Of a stretch of DNA of 64,000 nt, positions 44,323-53,831 are shown in pieces. The notes beneath the pieces were generated by a model that was given only the letters and a program-made list of their open reading frames with translations, did not search any database and was not told the DNA's origin. How positions within the stretch are numbered: position 1 is the first letter of the stretch; every line of letters starts with the position of its first letter. This DNA comes from CAWKAV01 sp963847735 (GTDB lineage Bacteria; Desulfobacterota; Desulfuromonadia; Desulfuromonadales; BM103). The stretch lies in NCBI GenBank assembly GCA_963847735.1, contig CAWKAV010000007.1:1-64000 (forward strand). Reading direction: 5' to 3'. The position numbers and the translations under genes were made by a program.

Positions 44323-46378
44323 ATGAACGAAATGCAGAAGTTTTCTCCAAACCATCGCGTATTTATCCTGTTGTGCATTAGCATCATCATGGTTTACGGC
44401 CTTTCCTTTGGACAGAGACATGCCGACTATCTTTCGTTCTGGATGAAAAACCGCCAGAATTACGTGGTGGACCATGTCACGCTGATGTCGACCAGCGATG
44501 GTTACTACTGGGTCAAAATGGCCAAGGAACTGGACAAGGGGACGATCGGCAAGCGACAGCCTGAGATCACCAAAGGCTATCCCGACGGGCAAATGCTTGC
44601 CATCAACGATACGGCCAGCCTCCTGGCGGAATTGATCAGCGTGGCCAAAAACTTCACGGGCGGAGATTACTACCGGGCCTCCATCTTTCTCGTCCCGGTC
44701 CTGTCCGGGCTGTTTATCTTCCCGTTGTTTTTCTATTTCAACCGGATTGGTTTTGGCGCCGCAGCGATCTTCGGCGGGCTCTTTGCCACCTTCGGCCATG
44801 CATACTACGATCGCAGCATGGCGGGGCGGGTCGATACGGACATGCTTAACACCTTCTTCCCGCTGGCGACGGCATGCTTCATCTTGTTCATGAGTCGCGA
44901 GAGGAGCCTGCGCGCCAATCTCTGCCTGTCGGCGGGCGCCGGCCTGACCATGTATCTCTTCACCTGGTGGTATCAACAGGCCAGTTTCATACTGGTTTAC
45001 CTGCTGGTAATGGCGGCATATCTGGTTATCTGCCGGGTCAGCTGGAAACATCTGGTGCCTGCCCTGATCGTTTTCCTGGTGGCGACTGGTCCCGAAAATG
45101 TGCTGCAGATCCTGGCGTCGCTGCAGACGTTCGTCAAGGCCTACGTGTCGCCGCCGCCCACGGGAGGGATCGCCTGGCCGAATATCCTGGATACCGTGGC
45201 CGAGGCGCAAAAACGCAATCTTGATACAAAGCTTAAGATGCTGCTACGGATTCGTGCCCTTTGTTTATGCCGGATTTGTCGGCGTGGCTTACCTTTGCGT
45301 CAGACGGTTCAAACAGATGATTCCGATGGCGCCGTTGATTGCCCTTGGAATATGGTCCATCGTCGGCCCAAGCCGATTTGTCATGTACATGGCCCCGATT
45401 ATAGGCGTCGGTACCGGGGTCGTCCTGGAACTCATGGTCAGGTACGTAGGCGAAAAACTGAAGAAACCGCAATTCATGGTGTCGGTCGTCTCCGTTGTGC
45501 TCATGTTCACCCTGTTTTTTTCGACGTCTGCCTACACGGGATTCCATACTCATGCCGGGCCGATTATCCCCGCAACGATGGTCCGCGCCCTGCTTGATAT
45601 CAAGCGTATCGTCCCCGAGCATTCCGCCATGTTTACCCCATTCTGGGAGTACGGCTATCCGTTGATGGACATCGGAGATTTTGCCACTTTCCATGACGGC
45701 AGCCTGCATGGCGGCATTCGAACAACAATGATATCCAAGTCAACTCTTTCGCATAAACAGGAGGAGATGATATCGCTCCTCTCATACCTTGAAGACTACG
45801 GCTTCAATGCTTTGAATGCACGAATCTCAAAGGAAAAGCTCTCCGCAGACGAACTGGTCGAGCTGGTCTTCAACTACCCGGGCGCGTTCAAAGGGGAGAA
45901 TGTTTATGTCCTGTACCTGGAGGATATGCTTTGGAAACTGCATGGCCTGAGTTATTTCGGGACCTGGAGTTTCAAGGATGGCAAGAGCGCCGAACTGGAT
46001 TATGTCGAACTGAACTGCTTCTCCATGATTGATAATGTCATGCGCTGCCGTGATGGTACCATCGATCTCGACCGCGGCTTCATGAATGATGGCTCGGTCG
46101 ATATCCCATTACGCGCCGCACTGTTTGTCAATGACGGTTATGTGATTGACCGAAGGGATTATGACAGGGAGGAAGGCTACTACCTGCAGGTTTTGGAGAA
46201 GAACGGCAAGGTCTTCCAGATTTTTGTCGCCGACGAACAACTGTTCAGAACGAACTTCAACCAGCAGTATCTGCTCGGTTATTATGATCGACGATATTTT
46301 GAAGAGGTCTACAACGATTTCCCGGTAGCAAGGGTGCTCAAGGTCAAAAAAAACGATTCCGGGGCAATAGCTGAATGA
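44323..46378 (+). CDS. PglB/STT3-like oligosaccharyltransferase (frameshifted)
   Basis: The protein has about 13 membrane helices in its first 450 residues and a periplasmic C-terminal domain; corrected length is about 685. The first loop carries TSDGYYWVKMAKEL, with the acidic residue expected in STT3 proteins. The second acidic motif is MAGRVDTDMLN near residue 170. The domain after the last helix begins FWEYGYPLMDIGDF, the counterpart of the WWDYG signature, with Phe and Glu in place of Trp and Asp. These are the marks of the PglB/AglB/STT3 family, which moves a lipid-linked glycan to Asn of exported proteins. A slip near 45240 splits the frame. It lies between the cytochrome cluster and a locus that could build its glycan. 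Acceptor specificity cannot be predicted. Confidence 0.75.
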
Positions 46379-46605
46379 TTGGTCCTCGTCGTGAAGATGC
46401 CTGGACTTGCCGAAACAGCAAGGCTCTCTGCCGGTTGAAAAATTTGCATTTCCCCTGGACTTCAAGTTCTGCGGGCCGGTGTGCCCACACAATCTCGAAT
46501 CATCCAACCCGGGTTGAGATGTCTCTGCAAGGATTCATCCTCCATGACCAACGAACGAATTGACAGGTTCGCGACTCAGTCGGATGACAGGAAAAGCGTA
46601 AGTCA

Positions 46606-47940
46606 ATGAACCAGCCCTGGATCAAATACCTGCCGTCGTTCCTGCGCGCCAAGTTTGAAGGCCGTGCATACCTGCAGAACGTTGTCAGTAATACCGGTTG
46701 GCAGTTTGCCGATCATTTCGTGCGTATGGGCGTCGGCCTGGTGGTCGGAATCTGGCTGGCGAGGTATCTCGGCCCCGAGCAGTACGGTGTCTTCAGTTAT
46801 GCCCTGGCGTTCGTCTCGCTTTTTTCCCCGCTGGCCTCTCTTGGTCTGGAAGACATTGCTGTACGTAACATTGTTCGTGACCCGGGATGCCGGGACGAAA
46901 CCCTGGGGACTTCTCTCATCCTCACACTGACTGGCGGAGTGTTGGTCTTCCTGGCTGCGACCGGAGTCATCATGGCCCTGCGCCCTGATGACAGCCTGTC
47001 CCATTGGCTGGTCGGTGTCATCGCGTTGGCGAGCGTCTTCCAAGCCTTCACTGTGATCGAGTTCTGGTTTAATTCCCAGGTGCAGGCCAAAAACATTGTG
47101 TTTGCCCGGAATGGCGCTTTTCTCGTCTGTGCCGTGATAAAGATCGCCCTGATCCTGGCCAACGCGCCGCTCATCGCCTTTGCCTGGGCGTACTCTCTGG
47201 AAATGGCGCTTTGCTCGGTCGGTCTGATTGCAGCCTATAGCTTGAGAAAGAATCGCCTTCGGCAGTGGCGGGCCAGCTGCAAAAGGGCTAAAGAGCTGCT
47301 CAAGGACAGCTGGCCGCTCTTCTTCACCGGTATTGTCACCATTGTCTACATGCGTATAGACCAGGTCATGCTTGGTGAAATGACAGGAAATGAGGAGGTC
47401 GGTATTTATTCGGTAGCCGTTCGCCTGGCAGAAATCTGGATGTTTATCCCGATGGCAATCTTCTGGTCCGTGTTCCCGGCCATCGTTGATGCCAGGGCGA
47501 CCTCGGAAGACTTAATGTACGGGCGTTTGCAGCAGCTTTACAACCTGATGGTATTTTTGGCCTATGCGATCGCAATCCCGGTTACACTGCTCGCCGACTG
47601 GCTGGTCGGCACACTTTTTGGTGAGGCCTATGCCCGTGCCGGTGCAATGTTGGCAGTATTGATCTGGGCGAATGTTTTCTCCAGCCTTGAAATTGCGCGG
47701 AGCGCCTTCCTCTCGAGCATGAATTGGACGAGGTTGCTCTTTGTCACGGTCCTGCTCGGCGGGCTTATCAATATTTTCCTCAACTATCTGCTCATCCCCG
47801 ATCTGGGCGGATACGGTGCGGTTATTGCAACATTGATTGCCTACTGGTTCGCCGCACACGGATCATGTTTCCTGTTCAAGCCGCTGTTTCAGACAGGCAG
47901 CATGTTGACCAGGGCGATGCTCTATCCGAAGATCTGGTAG
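46606..47940 (+). CDS. Wzx-type lipid-linked glycan flippase
   Basis: This 444-residue polytopic protein of the MOP superfamily (polysaccharide_synt/RfbX type) has 12-14 helices. It starts VVSNTGWQFADHFVRMGVGLVVGIWLARYLGPEQYG, the usual first helix and GPEQYG turn. It continues through FNSQVQAKNIVFARN and YMRIDQVMLGEMTGNEEVGIYSVAVR, a highly typical central motif. It would turn undecaprenyl-linked oligosaccharide across the inner membrane. It opens the glycan locus, 227 bases after the PglB-like gene. Together they could supply and use the same lipid-linked glycan; export for a polymerised polysaccharide is equally possible, though no Wzy polymerase is seen in the window. Confidence 0.9.
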   Translation: MNQPWIKYLPSFLRAKFEGRAYLQNVVSNTGWQFADHFVRMGVGLVVGIWLARYLGPEQYGVFSYALAFVSLFSPLASLGLEDIAVRNIVRDPGCRDETLGTSLILTLTGGVLVFLAATGVIMALRPDDSLSHWLVGVIALASVFQAFTVIEFWFNSQVQAKNIVFARNGAFLVCAVIKIALILANAPLIAFAWAYSLEMALCSVGLIAAYSLRKNRLRQWRASCKRAKELLKDSWPLFFTGIVTIVYMRIDQVMLGEMTGNEEVGIYSVAVRLAEIWMFIPMAIFWSVFPAIVDARATSEDLMYGRLQQLYNLMVFLAYAIAIPVTLLADWLVGTLFGEAYARAGAMLAVLIWANVFSSLEIARSAFLSSMNWTRLLFVTVLLGGLINIFLNYLLIPDLGGYGAVIATLIAYWFAAHGSCFLFKPLFQTGSMLTRAMLYPKIW

Positions 47941-48008
47941 CTGCGGCCTGTTGAACGGATGGCCTGCTGGCCTTTGTTCGAACGATCACTTAATGACTGG
48001 CGGTTAAA

Positions 48009-49223
48009 ATGAAAAAATGTCTGATTTGCGACGCACCGATAGAAGCGTTCATCGATTTCGGCAAAATGCCCCTTGGCAACGGCTTCCTTGATCCCGGGCA
48101 GTTTGCCGATGAATACTTTTTCTCAATGCAGGTCGGGTTCTGTGCCGCCTGTGGGATGGTCCAGCTACTCGACCAACCTGACCGGGAACAGATGTTTCAT
48201 GAGAACTATGCGTTCTTCTCCGGCACGTCCAGCTTTATGGCAAGGCACTTTAAAGTGTTCGCCGACCATGTGATCAATGATTACCTTGGCGAAAACCCCT
48301 TTGTGGTGGAGATGGGGAGCAACGACGGGATCATGCTGCAGAATTTTGCCGTTGCCGGCATCCGCCACTTGGGGATTGAACCCTCCAAAAACGTGGCCCG
48401 GGTCGCCATGGAACGGGGGATCGATACGATGAGCGAATTCTTTGACGCTGGCCTGGCCAGGCAGATCGTTGCCGAACACGGTCAGGCCGATGCCTTCCTG
48501 GCGGCCAACGTGATGTGCCACATCCCCTACCTGCACTCGATTGTCGAAGGGATCAAGGTTCTGCTCAAACCGGGCGGGGTGGTCATGTTTGAGGACCCGT
48601 ACCTGGCCGATGTCATAGAGAAAACCTCGTACGACCAGATTTACGATGAGCACACTTTCCTGTTCTCGGTGACTTCCATCAGCAATATGTTCGAACGGTT
48701 TGACATGGAAGTCATTGACGTGCAACCGCAGTCAACCCATGGGGGTTCCATGCGCTACATCATCGCTCACAAGGGCGCCCGCCGCGTTTCTGCCAAGGTG
48801 GCCGCACGGCTTGGCAAAGAACGTGACCTCGGTTTGCACTTGCCCGAAACCTATGCTCGATTCCGGCGCAACTGCGAAGATTCCCGCAGGACGCTGATGG
48901 CGCTGCTGCATGAACTGAAATCGCAGGGCAAGCGGGTGGTTGGCTACGGTGCGACATCCAAGAGCACGACCATCATCAATTATTGCGGGATTACCCGGGA
49001 ACTGGTCGAGTTCATCAGTGACACCACTCCTGTCAAGCAGGGCAAATACTCCCCCGGCGGCCATCTCCCGGTTCGGCCTTATGGGGAATTCACGGCGGAC
49101 TATCCCGATTATGCTCTTCTGTTCGCCTGGAACCATGCTCAGGAAATCATGGAGAAGGAAGGGGCTTTTCGCGGAGCCGGTGGTCAGTGGATTACCTATG
49201 TACCGAAGGTCAGTGTCATTTAA
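48009..49223 (+). CDS. sugar C-methyltransferase (TylCIII/NovU-like)
   Basis: This 404-residue enzyme has three parts. An N-terminal zinc-binding domain has CLICD and CAACG motifs. A central SAM-binding Rossmann domain has VVEMGSNDGIMLQNF near residue 98 and IKVLLKPGGVVMFEDPYL near 180. A C-terminal domain starts GKRVVGYGATSKSTTIIN and ends with FAWNHAQEIM. This order is that of C-methyltransferases acting on nucleotide-linked 4-keto sugars, such as those for branched deoxysugars. A keto-sugar substrate would need a dehydratase, and the epimerase genes nearby may provide the related step. The gene has its own small upstream gap of 68 bases and lies in line with the rest of the locus. Confidence 0.85.
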   Translation: MKKCLICDAPIEAFIDFGKMPLGNGFLDPGQFADEYFFSMQVGFCAACGMVQLLDQPDREQMFHENYAFFSGTSSFMARHFKVFADHVINDYLGENPFVVEMGSNDGIMLQNFAVAGIRHLGIEPSKNVARVAMERGIDTMSEFFDAGLARQIVAEHGQADAFLAANVMCHIPYLHSIVEGIKVLLKPGGVVMFEDPYLADVIEKTSYDQIYDEHTFLFSVTSISNMFERFDMEVIDVQPQSTHGGSMRYIIAHKGARRVSAKVAARLGKERDLGLHLPETYARFRRNCEDSRRTLMALLHELKSQGKRVVGYGATSKSTTIINYCGITRELVEFISDTTPVKQGKYSPGGHLPVRPYGEFTADYPDYALLFAWNHAQEIMEKEGAFRGAGGQWITYVPKVSVI

Positions 49224-49260
49224 GCTCGGGTTCAAGCCGCCGTTCAGGTGAAGCACATCC

Positions 49261-50388
49261 ATGTACAAAGATAGGTTCGACATCGATATCGACATCTGCG
49301 GCGCCTGCACCTTGCGCTGTCCTTCCTGTCCCCAGGGCAATGTCAAGGATTACCGCCTGCCGCAGGGCTTCATGGCCCCGGAACTTTTGCAACGGATTGT
49401 CACAAAGGCCCGGTCTGAATGCCGCAGGCCCAGTATCAGCCTGTTCAATTGGGCCGAACCCCTGCTTCATCCGCAGTTGCCTGAACTGGTCCGCATCGTA
49501 CAGGATGCGGGACTACCGTGCCATCTGAGTTCCAACCTCGACATCCTTCCCGATGCAGATGCGCTGATGGCCGCCAATCCGGCCAGCCTGCGCATCTCAA
49601 CTTCCGGTTTCAGTCAGGAAATCTATGGCAGGACGCACCGGGGCGGGGATGTTGAGCGGGTCAAGCAGCACATGGCGGAGCTGGCAGAGGCAAAGCAGCG
49701 CAATCATGCCGACACCGATATTTTCGTGCAATACCACCGTTACCGCCATAACCTGCATGACGAGCCCCTGCTGCGCGAGTTCGTGACCGGGTTGGGGTTC
49801 TATTTCCATGCGGTTTGGGCACTTTTTTTCCCCCTGGAGAAAGTTCTCGCCTATGCTGGGGAAGAGCTTGACGATTTCCCCCTGACTGAAGAGGACGTGT
49901 CCCTGATTGACAGCCTGGCCCTTCCACTCAAGCAGGCGTTGGTTGCGGCACGCAAGTACAGGAGCCGCCCCTGTTCTTTGCGGGAAGATGCAATCAGCCT
50001 CGATTTTCAGGGCAATGCAACTCTGTGCTGCGCTGTTTTTAATGCCGGGAAGTACACCTTGGCCAATTATCTGGAGAGGCCCCTATCGGAAATCCAGAAG
50101 CTCAGACGGAGCCATCCCTTGTGCGAGACCTGCATGCACCAGGGTGCCCATGTTTTCATGACTTATGGCATCAAAGAGATGGACGAACTGGCGCTGGCAA
50201 ATATCGCTCCGGAGGACATCGAGCTGCTTGACCTGCGCGGGCAGATTGCCTGGGAGCGCCGGCGGATGAGGTTGTCGAAGCTGTATGACCGGTTTTTCTC
50301 AGGGTTTTTTTCGGCCGGACAAAAAGCTGCACTGGTGAACGGGTTTTTCCGTATCCAGAGGGTTCTCGGCAAGTTGCGAAGAGAGTAA
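49261..50388 (+). CDS. radical SAM protein with C-terminal cysteine cluster
   Basis: This 375-residue protein has the CTLRCPSCP motif (CX3CX2C) at residues 16-24, which binds the radical-SAM 4Fe-4S cluster, and WAEPLLHPQLPELV where the GGEP-like segment of the family lies. The C-terminal part has RPCSLRE, LCCAVFN and CETCMH cysteines in a SPASM-like arrangement for an auxiliary cluster. It ends with a basic helical tail. Enzymes of this type in glycan loci are unassigned; some act on sugars, others on peptides. The neighbour upstream is a sugar C-methyltransferase and the one downstream a cupin epimerase, so a sugar substrate seems likely. It would be cytosolic and oxygen sensitive, in keeping with an anaerobe. 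Confidence 0.75.
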   Translation: MYKDRFDIDIDICGACTLRCPSCPQGNVKDYRLPQGFMAPELLQRIVTKARSECRRPSISLFNWAEPLLHPQLPELVRIVQDAGLPCHLSSNLDILPDADALMAANPASLRISTSGFSQEIYGRTHRGGDVERVKQHMAELAEAKQRNHADTDIFVQYHRYRHNLHDEPLLREFVTGLGFYFHAVWALFFPLEKVLAYAGEELDDFPLTEEDVSLIDSLALPLKQALVAARKYRSRPCSLREDAISLDFQGNATLCCAVFNAGKYTLANYLERPLSEIQKLRRSHPLCETCMHQGAHVFMTYGIKEMDELALANIAPEDIELLDLRGQIAWERRRMRLSKLYDRFFSGFFSAGQKAALVNGFFRIQRVLGKLRRE

Positions 50389-50406
50389 GGCAAAAGGTGA
50401 ATGCTC

Positions 50407-50862
50407 ATGATTGACGGAATCGTCTTCAAGGATCTGACAACGCATCTTGATCAACGCGGGTTTTTCCGTGAAGTCATCCGTTCCGGCGACGATTTTTTCG
50501 CGGACGGGTTTGGCCAGTGGAGCCATTCCCTGATGTTTGACGGAGTGATCAAGGCCTGGCACCTCCACCAGGTGCAGACCGATTGGTGGTACATTGTCAG
50601 TGGCTCCCTGCGGGTCGGCCTCTGTGATCGACGCCCTGATTCCCGGACATTTGGCCAGACCATGGACTTTCTCATGGGCGACCATCAGCCGGCGAAAGTG
50701 CTCAAAATCCCGCCCGGGATCGCGCATGGCTGCAAAGTTGTGCAGGGGCCGGTCAACCTGCTGTACGTGACGTCCCATGAGTACGACACGGCAGATGAGC
50801 TTCGGATCGCCCATGACGACCCGGAAATTGGTTTCGACTGGCTGAAACCGGATATCAGGTAA
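50407..50862 (+). CDS. dTDP-4-dehydrorhamnose 3,5-epimerase-like cupin
   Basis: This 151-residue protein has the RmlC fold. It starts IDGIVFKDLTTHLDQRGFFREVI, the conserved RmlC opening with DxRGxF. It has KAWHLHQVQTDWWYIVSGSLRV, with the His that acts as base, and KIPPGIAHGCKV. It is somewhat shorter than true RmlC (about 180), as in the sugar 3,4-ketoisomerase or epimerase relatives, so the exact reaction is open. I start at 50407, where AAGG has nine-base spacing; the ATG at 50401 is only three bases from it. It sits between a radical SAM enzyme and two sugar epimerases, all in one direction with short gaps, so they form an operon for a modified nucleotide sugar. Confidence 0.8.
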   Translation: MIDGIVFKDLTTHLDQRGFFREVIRSGDDFFADGFGQWSHSLMFDGVIKAWHLHQVQTDWWYIVSGSLRVGLCDRRPDSRTFGQTMDFLMGDHQPAKVLKIPPGIAHGCKVVQGPVNLLYVTSHEYDTADELRIAHDDPEIGFDWLKPDIR

Positions 50863-50868
50863 GTCACG

Positions 50869-51855
50869 ATGGAACATTCGAGCACGATATCGCAATTCTT
50901 CCGAGGTAAGCAGATTTTGATTACCGGTGGCGGCGGCTACCTGGCTTCCGGCCTGATCGCTTTGCTCAAAGACAGCGGCTGCAGCATCTCCCGGCTGGTC
51001 AGATCGATTCCGGAGAACGAGGCGCCCGCTGATTCCCCTCATGTCATGGACGTGACCGGTGATGTCTGCGATCCGGACCTTTGGGCGCGGGTCCTGGAAG
51101 GGCTTGACGTGGTGTTTCATTTTGCCGCCCAGACCAGCACCTACGTCGCCAATGCCGATCCGCTTGCAGATCAGACGGTTAACGTTATGCCGATGCTGCG
51201 GCTCGTCGAGGCCTGCCGCCGCCGCAATGCAAGGATAAAGATTTGTTTCGCCAGCACAGCGACGATCGCCGGCGTCCCGGAGAAGTGGCCGGTTGACGAG
51301 AGCTTCCCCGATCATCCGCTGACGGCCTACGACCTGCATAAACAGATGGCTGAGCAGTATCTGAAGTGGTATGCGGAGCAAGGGTGGGTGCATGGTGTGA
51401 CCTTGCGATTGCCGAATATATACGGGCCCGGACCGCGCAGCAAGCGCAGCGATCGCGGCATCCTCAACCAGATGATACATCGTGCCCTGGACGGCGACCC
51501 ATTGACCGTTTATGGGACCGGGGCGTGCCTTCGGGACTACCTTTACATCGAAGACGCTGCACGGGCTTTTCTTGCCGCAGCCGCGCACTGCGAAGCCCTG
51601 AGCGGGCAACATTTCTTTATCGGGAGCGGGGTGGGGTACAGTATCGCTTCGGCATTGAAGATGGTTGCCGAGCGGGCCGCGGTCCGGACCGGAAAAGTTG
51701 TCGAGGTGCAAAGCGTCGTCCCTCCCGAGGACTTGTCCCCTGTTGAAGAGCGGAATTTCGTGGCCGACTCGCGATTGTTCCGCGAGGCGACCGGCTGGCA
51801 GCCGTACTTTTCTCTGCAAGAGGGAATTGACCAAACCATGGAGGAATTGTTGTGA
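50869..51855 (+). CDS. NAD-dependent nucleotide-sugar epimerase/dehydratase
   Basis: This extended SDR of 328 residues has the NAD loop ITGGGGYLASGL near residue 19 (a variant of GxxGxxG), HFAAQTSTYV, and the catalytic FASTATIAG and YDLHKQ in place of YxxxK. It has RLPNIYGPGP near 185 and YGTGACLRDYLYIEDAA near 215, all normal for sugar epimerases. The substrate cannot be named. Only seven bases separate it from the cupin gene. Its stop overlaps the GTG start of the next epimerase, so three sugar-converting enzymes are coupled. The catalytic Tyr sits in TAYDLHK. Confidence 0.85.
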   Translation: MEHSSTISQFFRGKQILITGGGGYLASGLIALLKDSGCSISRLVRSIPENEAPADSPHVMDVTGDVCDPDLWARVLEGLDVVFHFAAQTSTYVANADPLADQTVNVMPMLRLVEACRRRNARIKICFASTATIAGVPEKWPVDESFPDHPLTAYDLHKQMAEQYLKWYAEQGWVHGVTLRLPNIYGPGPRSKRSDRGILNQMIHRALDGDPLTVYGTGACLRDYLYIEDAARAFLAAAAHCEALSGQHFFIGSGVGYSIASALKMVAERAAVRTGKVVEVQSVVPPEDLSPVEERNFVADSRLFREATGWQPYFSLQEGIDQTMEELL

Positions 51856-52793
51856 ACATATTGATTATTGGCGGGGCGGGATTTCTTGGCGTCAATCTGG
51901 TGCGGCGTTGTTTGCGAGAGCCCAATGTCAAGGTGACGGTGATGGACTCCCTTGACCCTCACCTGCACGCCACCACCATGAACCTGCAGGATATCTGGTC
52001 ACAGATTCGTTTCGTTCGTGGCGATATGCGCGATGAAACCTTGCTGGCGGAGATCGTCCAGGGGCAGGACATTATTTTCAACTGTGCCGCGCAGACCTCT
52101 CACCCCCTATCGATTCAATATCCCCTCCTCGACGCTGAAATCAACTGCATGGGCAACCTCAAGTTGTTGGAGAGTTTGCGCCTGCTGAACAGCCAAGCCC
52201 GGATTGTCTACACATCGAGCAGTACCGTCATCGGCAGGGCCCAGACTGCAATAGTCGATGAGACCCACGGCGAGCGGCCCATGGAGATTTATTCGGCCAA
52301 CAAGGGCGTGGCCGAGAAATACTACCGGATCTACCATACCATTCATGACCTGAATACCGTGGTTTTGCGTTTTGCCAACCTGTACGGGCCCTATGGTAAA
52401 GGTTTTCCGGAGTTCGGCTTTATCAATTATTTCATCCACCAGGCCCAGGCCGATGAAGAGATCAGGATTTTCGGCAGCGGCGACCAGTCACGCAACGTCC
52501 TGTATGCCGATGATGCGACAGAAATCCTCTGGCTCGCCGCCAGGGAACCGCGACTGCTCGGAGAAAGCTGGTTCGCAACCGGCGATCAGCACCTGACTGT
52601 CAGGGAAATCGCAGAGACCATTGTGCGGGTCTTTGCGAGCGGGCGTGTTACCCACGTAGACTGGCCTGAAGAACGCAAGCGCATCGAAATCGATCATGTC
52701 CAATTCTCTTCCCAGCGATTGCGTTCGATCGTGGACTGGATACCAAAGGTGGGATTCGAGGAAGGGTTGCAGAGGATCATGAAATCGGCTTAG
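51852..52793 (+). CDS. NAD-dependent nucleotide-sugar epimerase (GTG start)
   Basis: This 313-residue extended SDR begins MNILIIGGAGFLGVNLV, with the NAD loop GGAGFLG right at the start. It has the CAAQTSHP segment, TSSSTVIG, the catalytic YSANKG, and RFANLYGPYGKG and FGSGDQSRNVLYADDA near 205. The start codon is GTG, overlapping the stop of the upstream epimerase, so translation is probably coupled. It is similar in plan to the gene before and after, giving three epimerases in a row that presumably act on different steps or substrates. UDP-sugar 4-epimerase is the closest general class by motif, with low certainty. Confidence 0.85.
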   Translation: MNILIIGGAGFLGVNLVRRCLREPNVKVTVMDSLDPHLHATTMNLQDIWSQIRFVRGDMRDETLLAEIVQGQDIIFNCAAQTSHPLSIQYPLLDAEINCMGNLKLLESLRLLNSQARIVYTSSSTVIGRAQTAIVDETHGERPMEIYSANKGVAEKYYRIYHTIHDLNTVVLRFANLYGPYGKGFPEFGFINYFIHQAQADEEIRIFGSGDQSRNVLYADDATEILWLAAREPRLLGESWFATGDQHLTVREIAETIVRVFASGRVTHVDWPEERKRIEIDHVQFSSQRLRSIVDWIPKVGFEEGLQRIMKSA

Positions 52794-52871
52794 ACATTTA
52801 CAAACGCATACCTGGGGTGGCGATGTTATGCTTCTCAATAGTGAACGTAGATTTTTCCAAAGAATGCAACC

Positions 52872-53831
52872 ATGGCAGCTGTGACTGATCGTAAAAAAGT
52901 TGTGATCACCGGCGCCCTCGGCCATATCGGTTCGAGGTTAATCCGCTTGTTGCCCGACTCTTTTCCGGATGCGGAGATCGTCCTCGTCGACGATCTCTCC
53001 GCCCAACGCTACCCCTCGCTGTTCAACCTGCCGGCACGCGGGCGCTACCGTTTCGTTGAGGCCGATGTGCTGAAGGCTGACCTGGACGGGTTTTTCTGCG
53101 GCGCCGGTGCGGTCGTACACCTTGCCGCAATCACCAATGCCGCCGGCAGCTTCGAGAACGCCTCCCAGGTGGAGGAGGTCAATTTCGTCGGCACCGAAAG
53201 GGTCGCTCGCGCCTGTCTGCGGGTTGATGCGCCACTCCTTTTCCTCTCAACGACGAGTGTCTATGGAACGCAGTCAGAGGTCGTCGATGAGACCTGTGGT
53301 GAGTCAGGATTACAGCCACAGAGTCCATACGCGGAATCCAAGCTGCGGGCCGAGCAGCTGCTGAAGGCTCTCGGGCAGCAAGAAGGGCTGCGTTTCGTGA
53401 CCGGCCGGTTCGGCACGATCTTCGGCGCTTCCCCGGGTATGCGTTTTCATACGGCGGTGAACAAATTTATCTGGCAGGCCTGCCTGGGGATACCGCTGAC
53501 GGTCTGGCGTTCGGCACTCGATCAGCGACGCCCTTACCTCGACCTGCACGACGCCGTTCGCGCCATCGAGTTCATCATCGCCCGCGACCTGTTTGACGGC
53601 GAGATTTACAATGTCCTGACTGTGAATGCGACGGTGCGCGAGATCGTCGCGGCGATCAGGGAGTGTGTGCCGGACCTCGTTGTCAGCGAGGTCGATGCCC
53701 GGATCATGAACCAGCTTTCCTACACCGTTGCCTGCGATAAATTCACCGCTCTCGGCTTCGCGTTCTCCGGAGATTTGAGGCAGCGGGTGGCCGAATCGGT
53801 GGCCCTGCTCAAACAGGTGCGCCAATGGTAG
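52872..53831 (+). CDS. NAD-dependent nucleotide-sugar epimerase/dehydratase
   Basis: This 319-residue enzyme starts KKVVITGALGHIGSRLIRL, with the loop TGALGHIGS. It goes on to VVHLAAITNAAGS, FLSTTSVYGTQ and the catalytic YAESKLRAEQLL. It ends with the usual substrate-binding half: RFGTIFGASPGMRFHTAVN and RRPYLDLHDAVRAI. It is less close to the two preceding epimerases than they are to each other. Its stop overlaps the start of the glycosyltransferase gene that follows, which suggests that its product feeds that enzyme. A gap of 78 bases stands upstream. Substrate unknown. Confidence 0.85.
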   Translation: MAAVTDRKKVVITGALGHIGSRLIRLLPDSFPDAEIVLVDDLSAQRYPSLFNLPARGRYRFVEADVLKADLDGFFCGAGAVVHLAAITNAAGSFENASQVEEVNFVGTERVARACLRVDAPLLFLSTTSVYGTQSEVVDETCGESGLQPQSPYAESKLRAEQLLKALGQQEGLRFVTGRFGTIFGASPGMRFHTAVNKFIWQACLGIPLTVWRSALDQRRPYLDLHDAVRAIEFIIARDLFDGEIYNVLTVNATVREIVAAIRECVPDLVVSEVDARIMNQLSYTVACDKFTALGFAFSGDLRQRVAESVALLKQVRQW

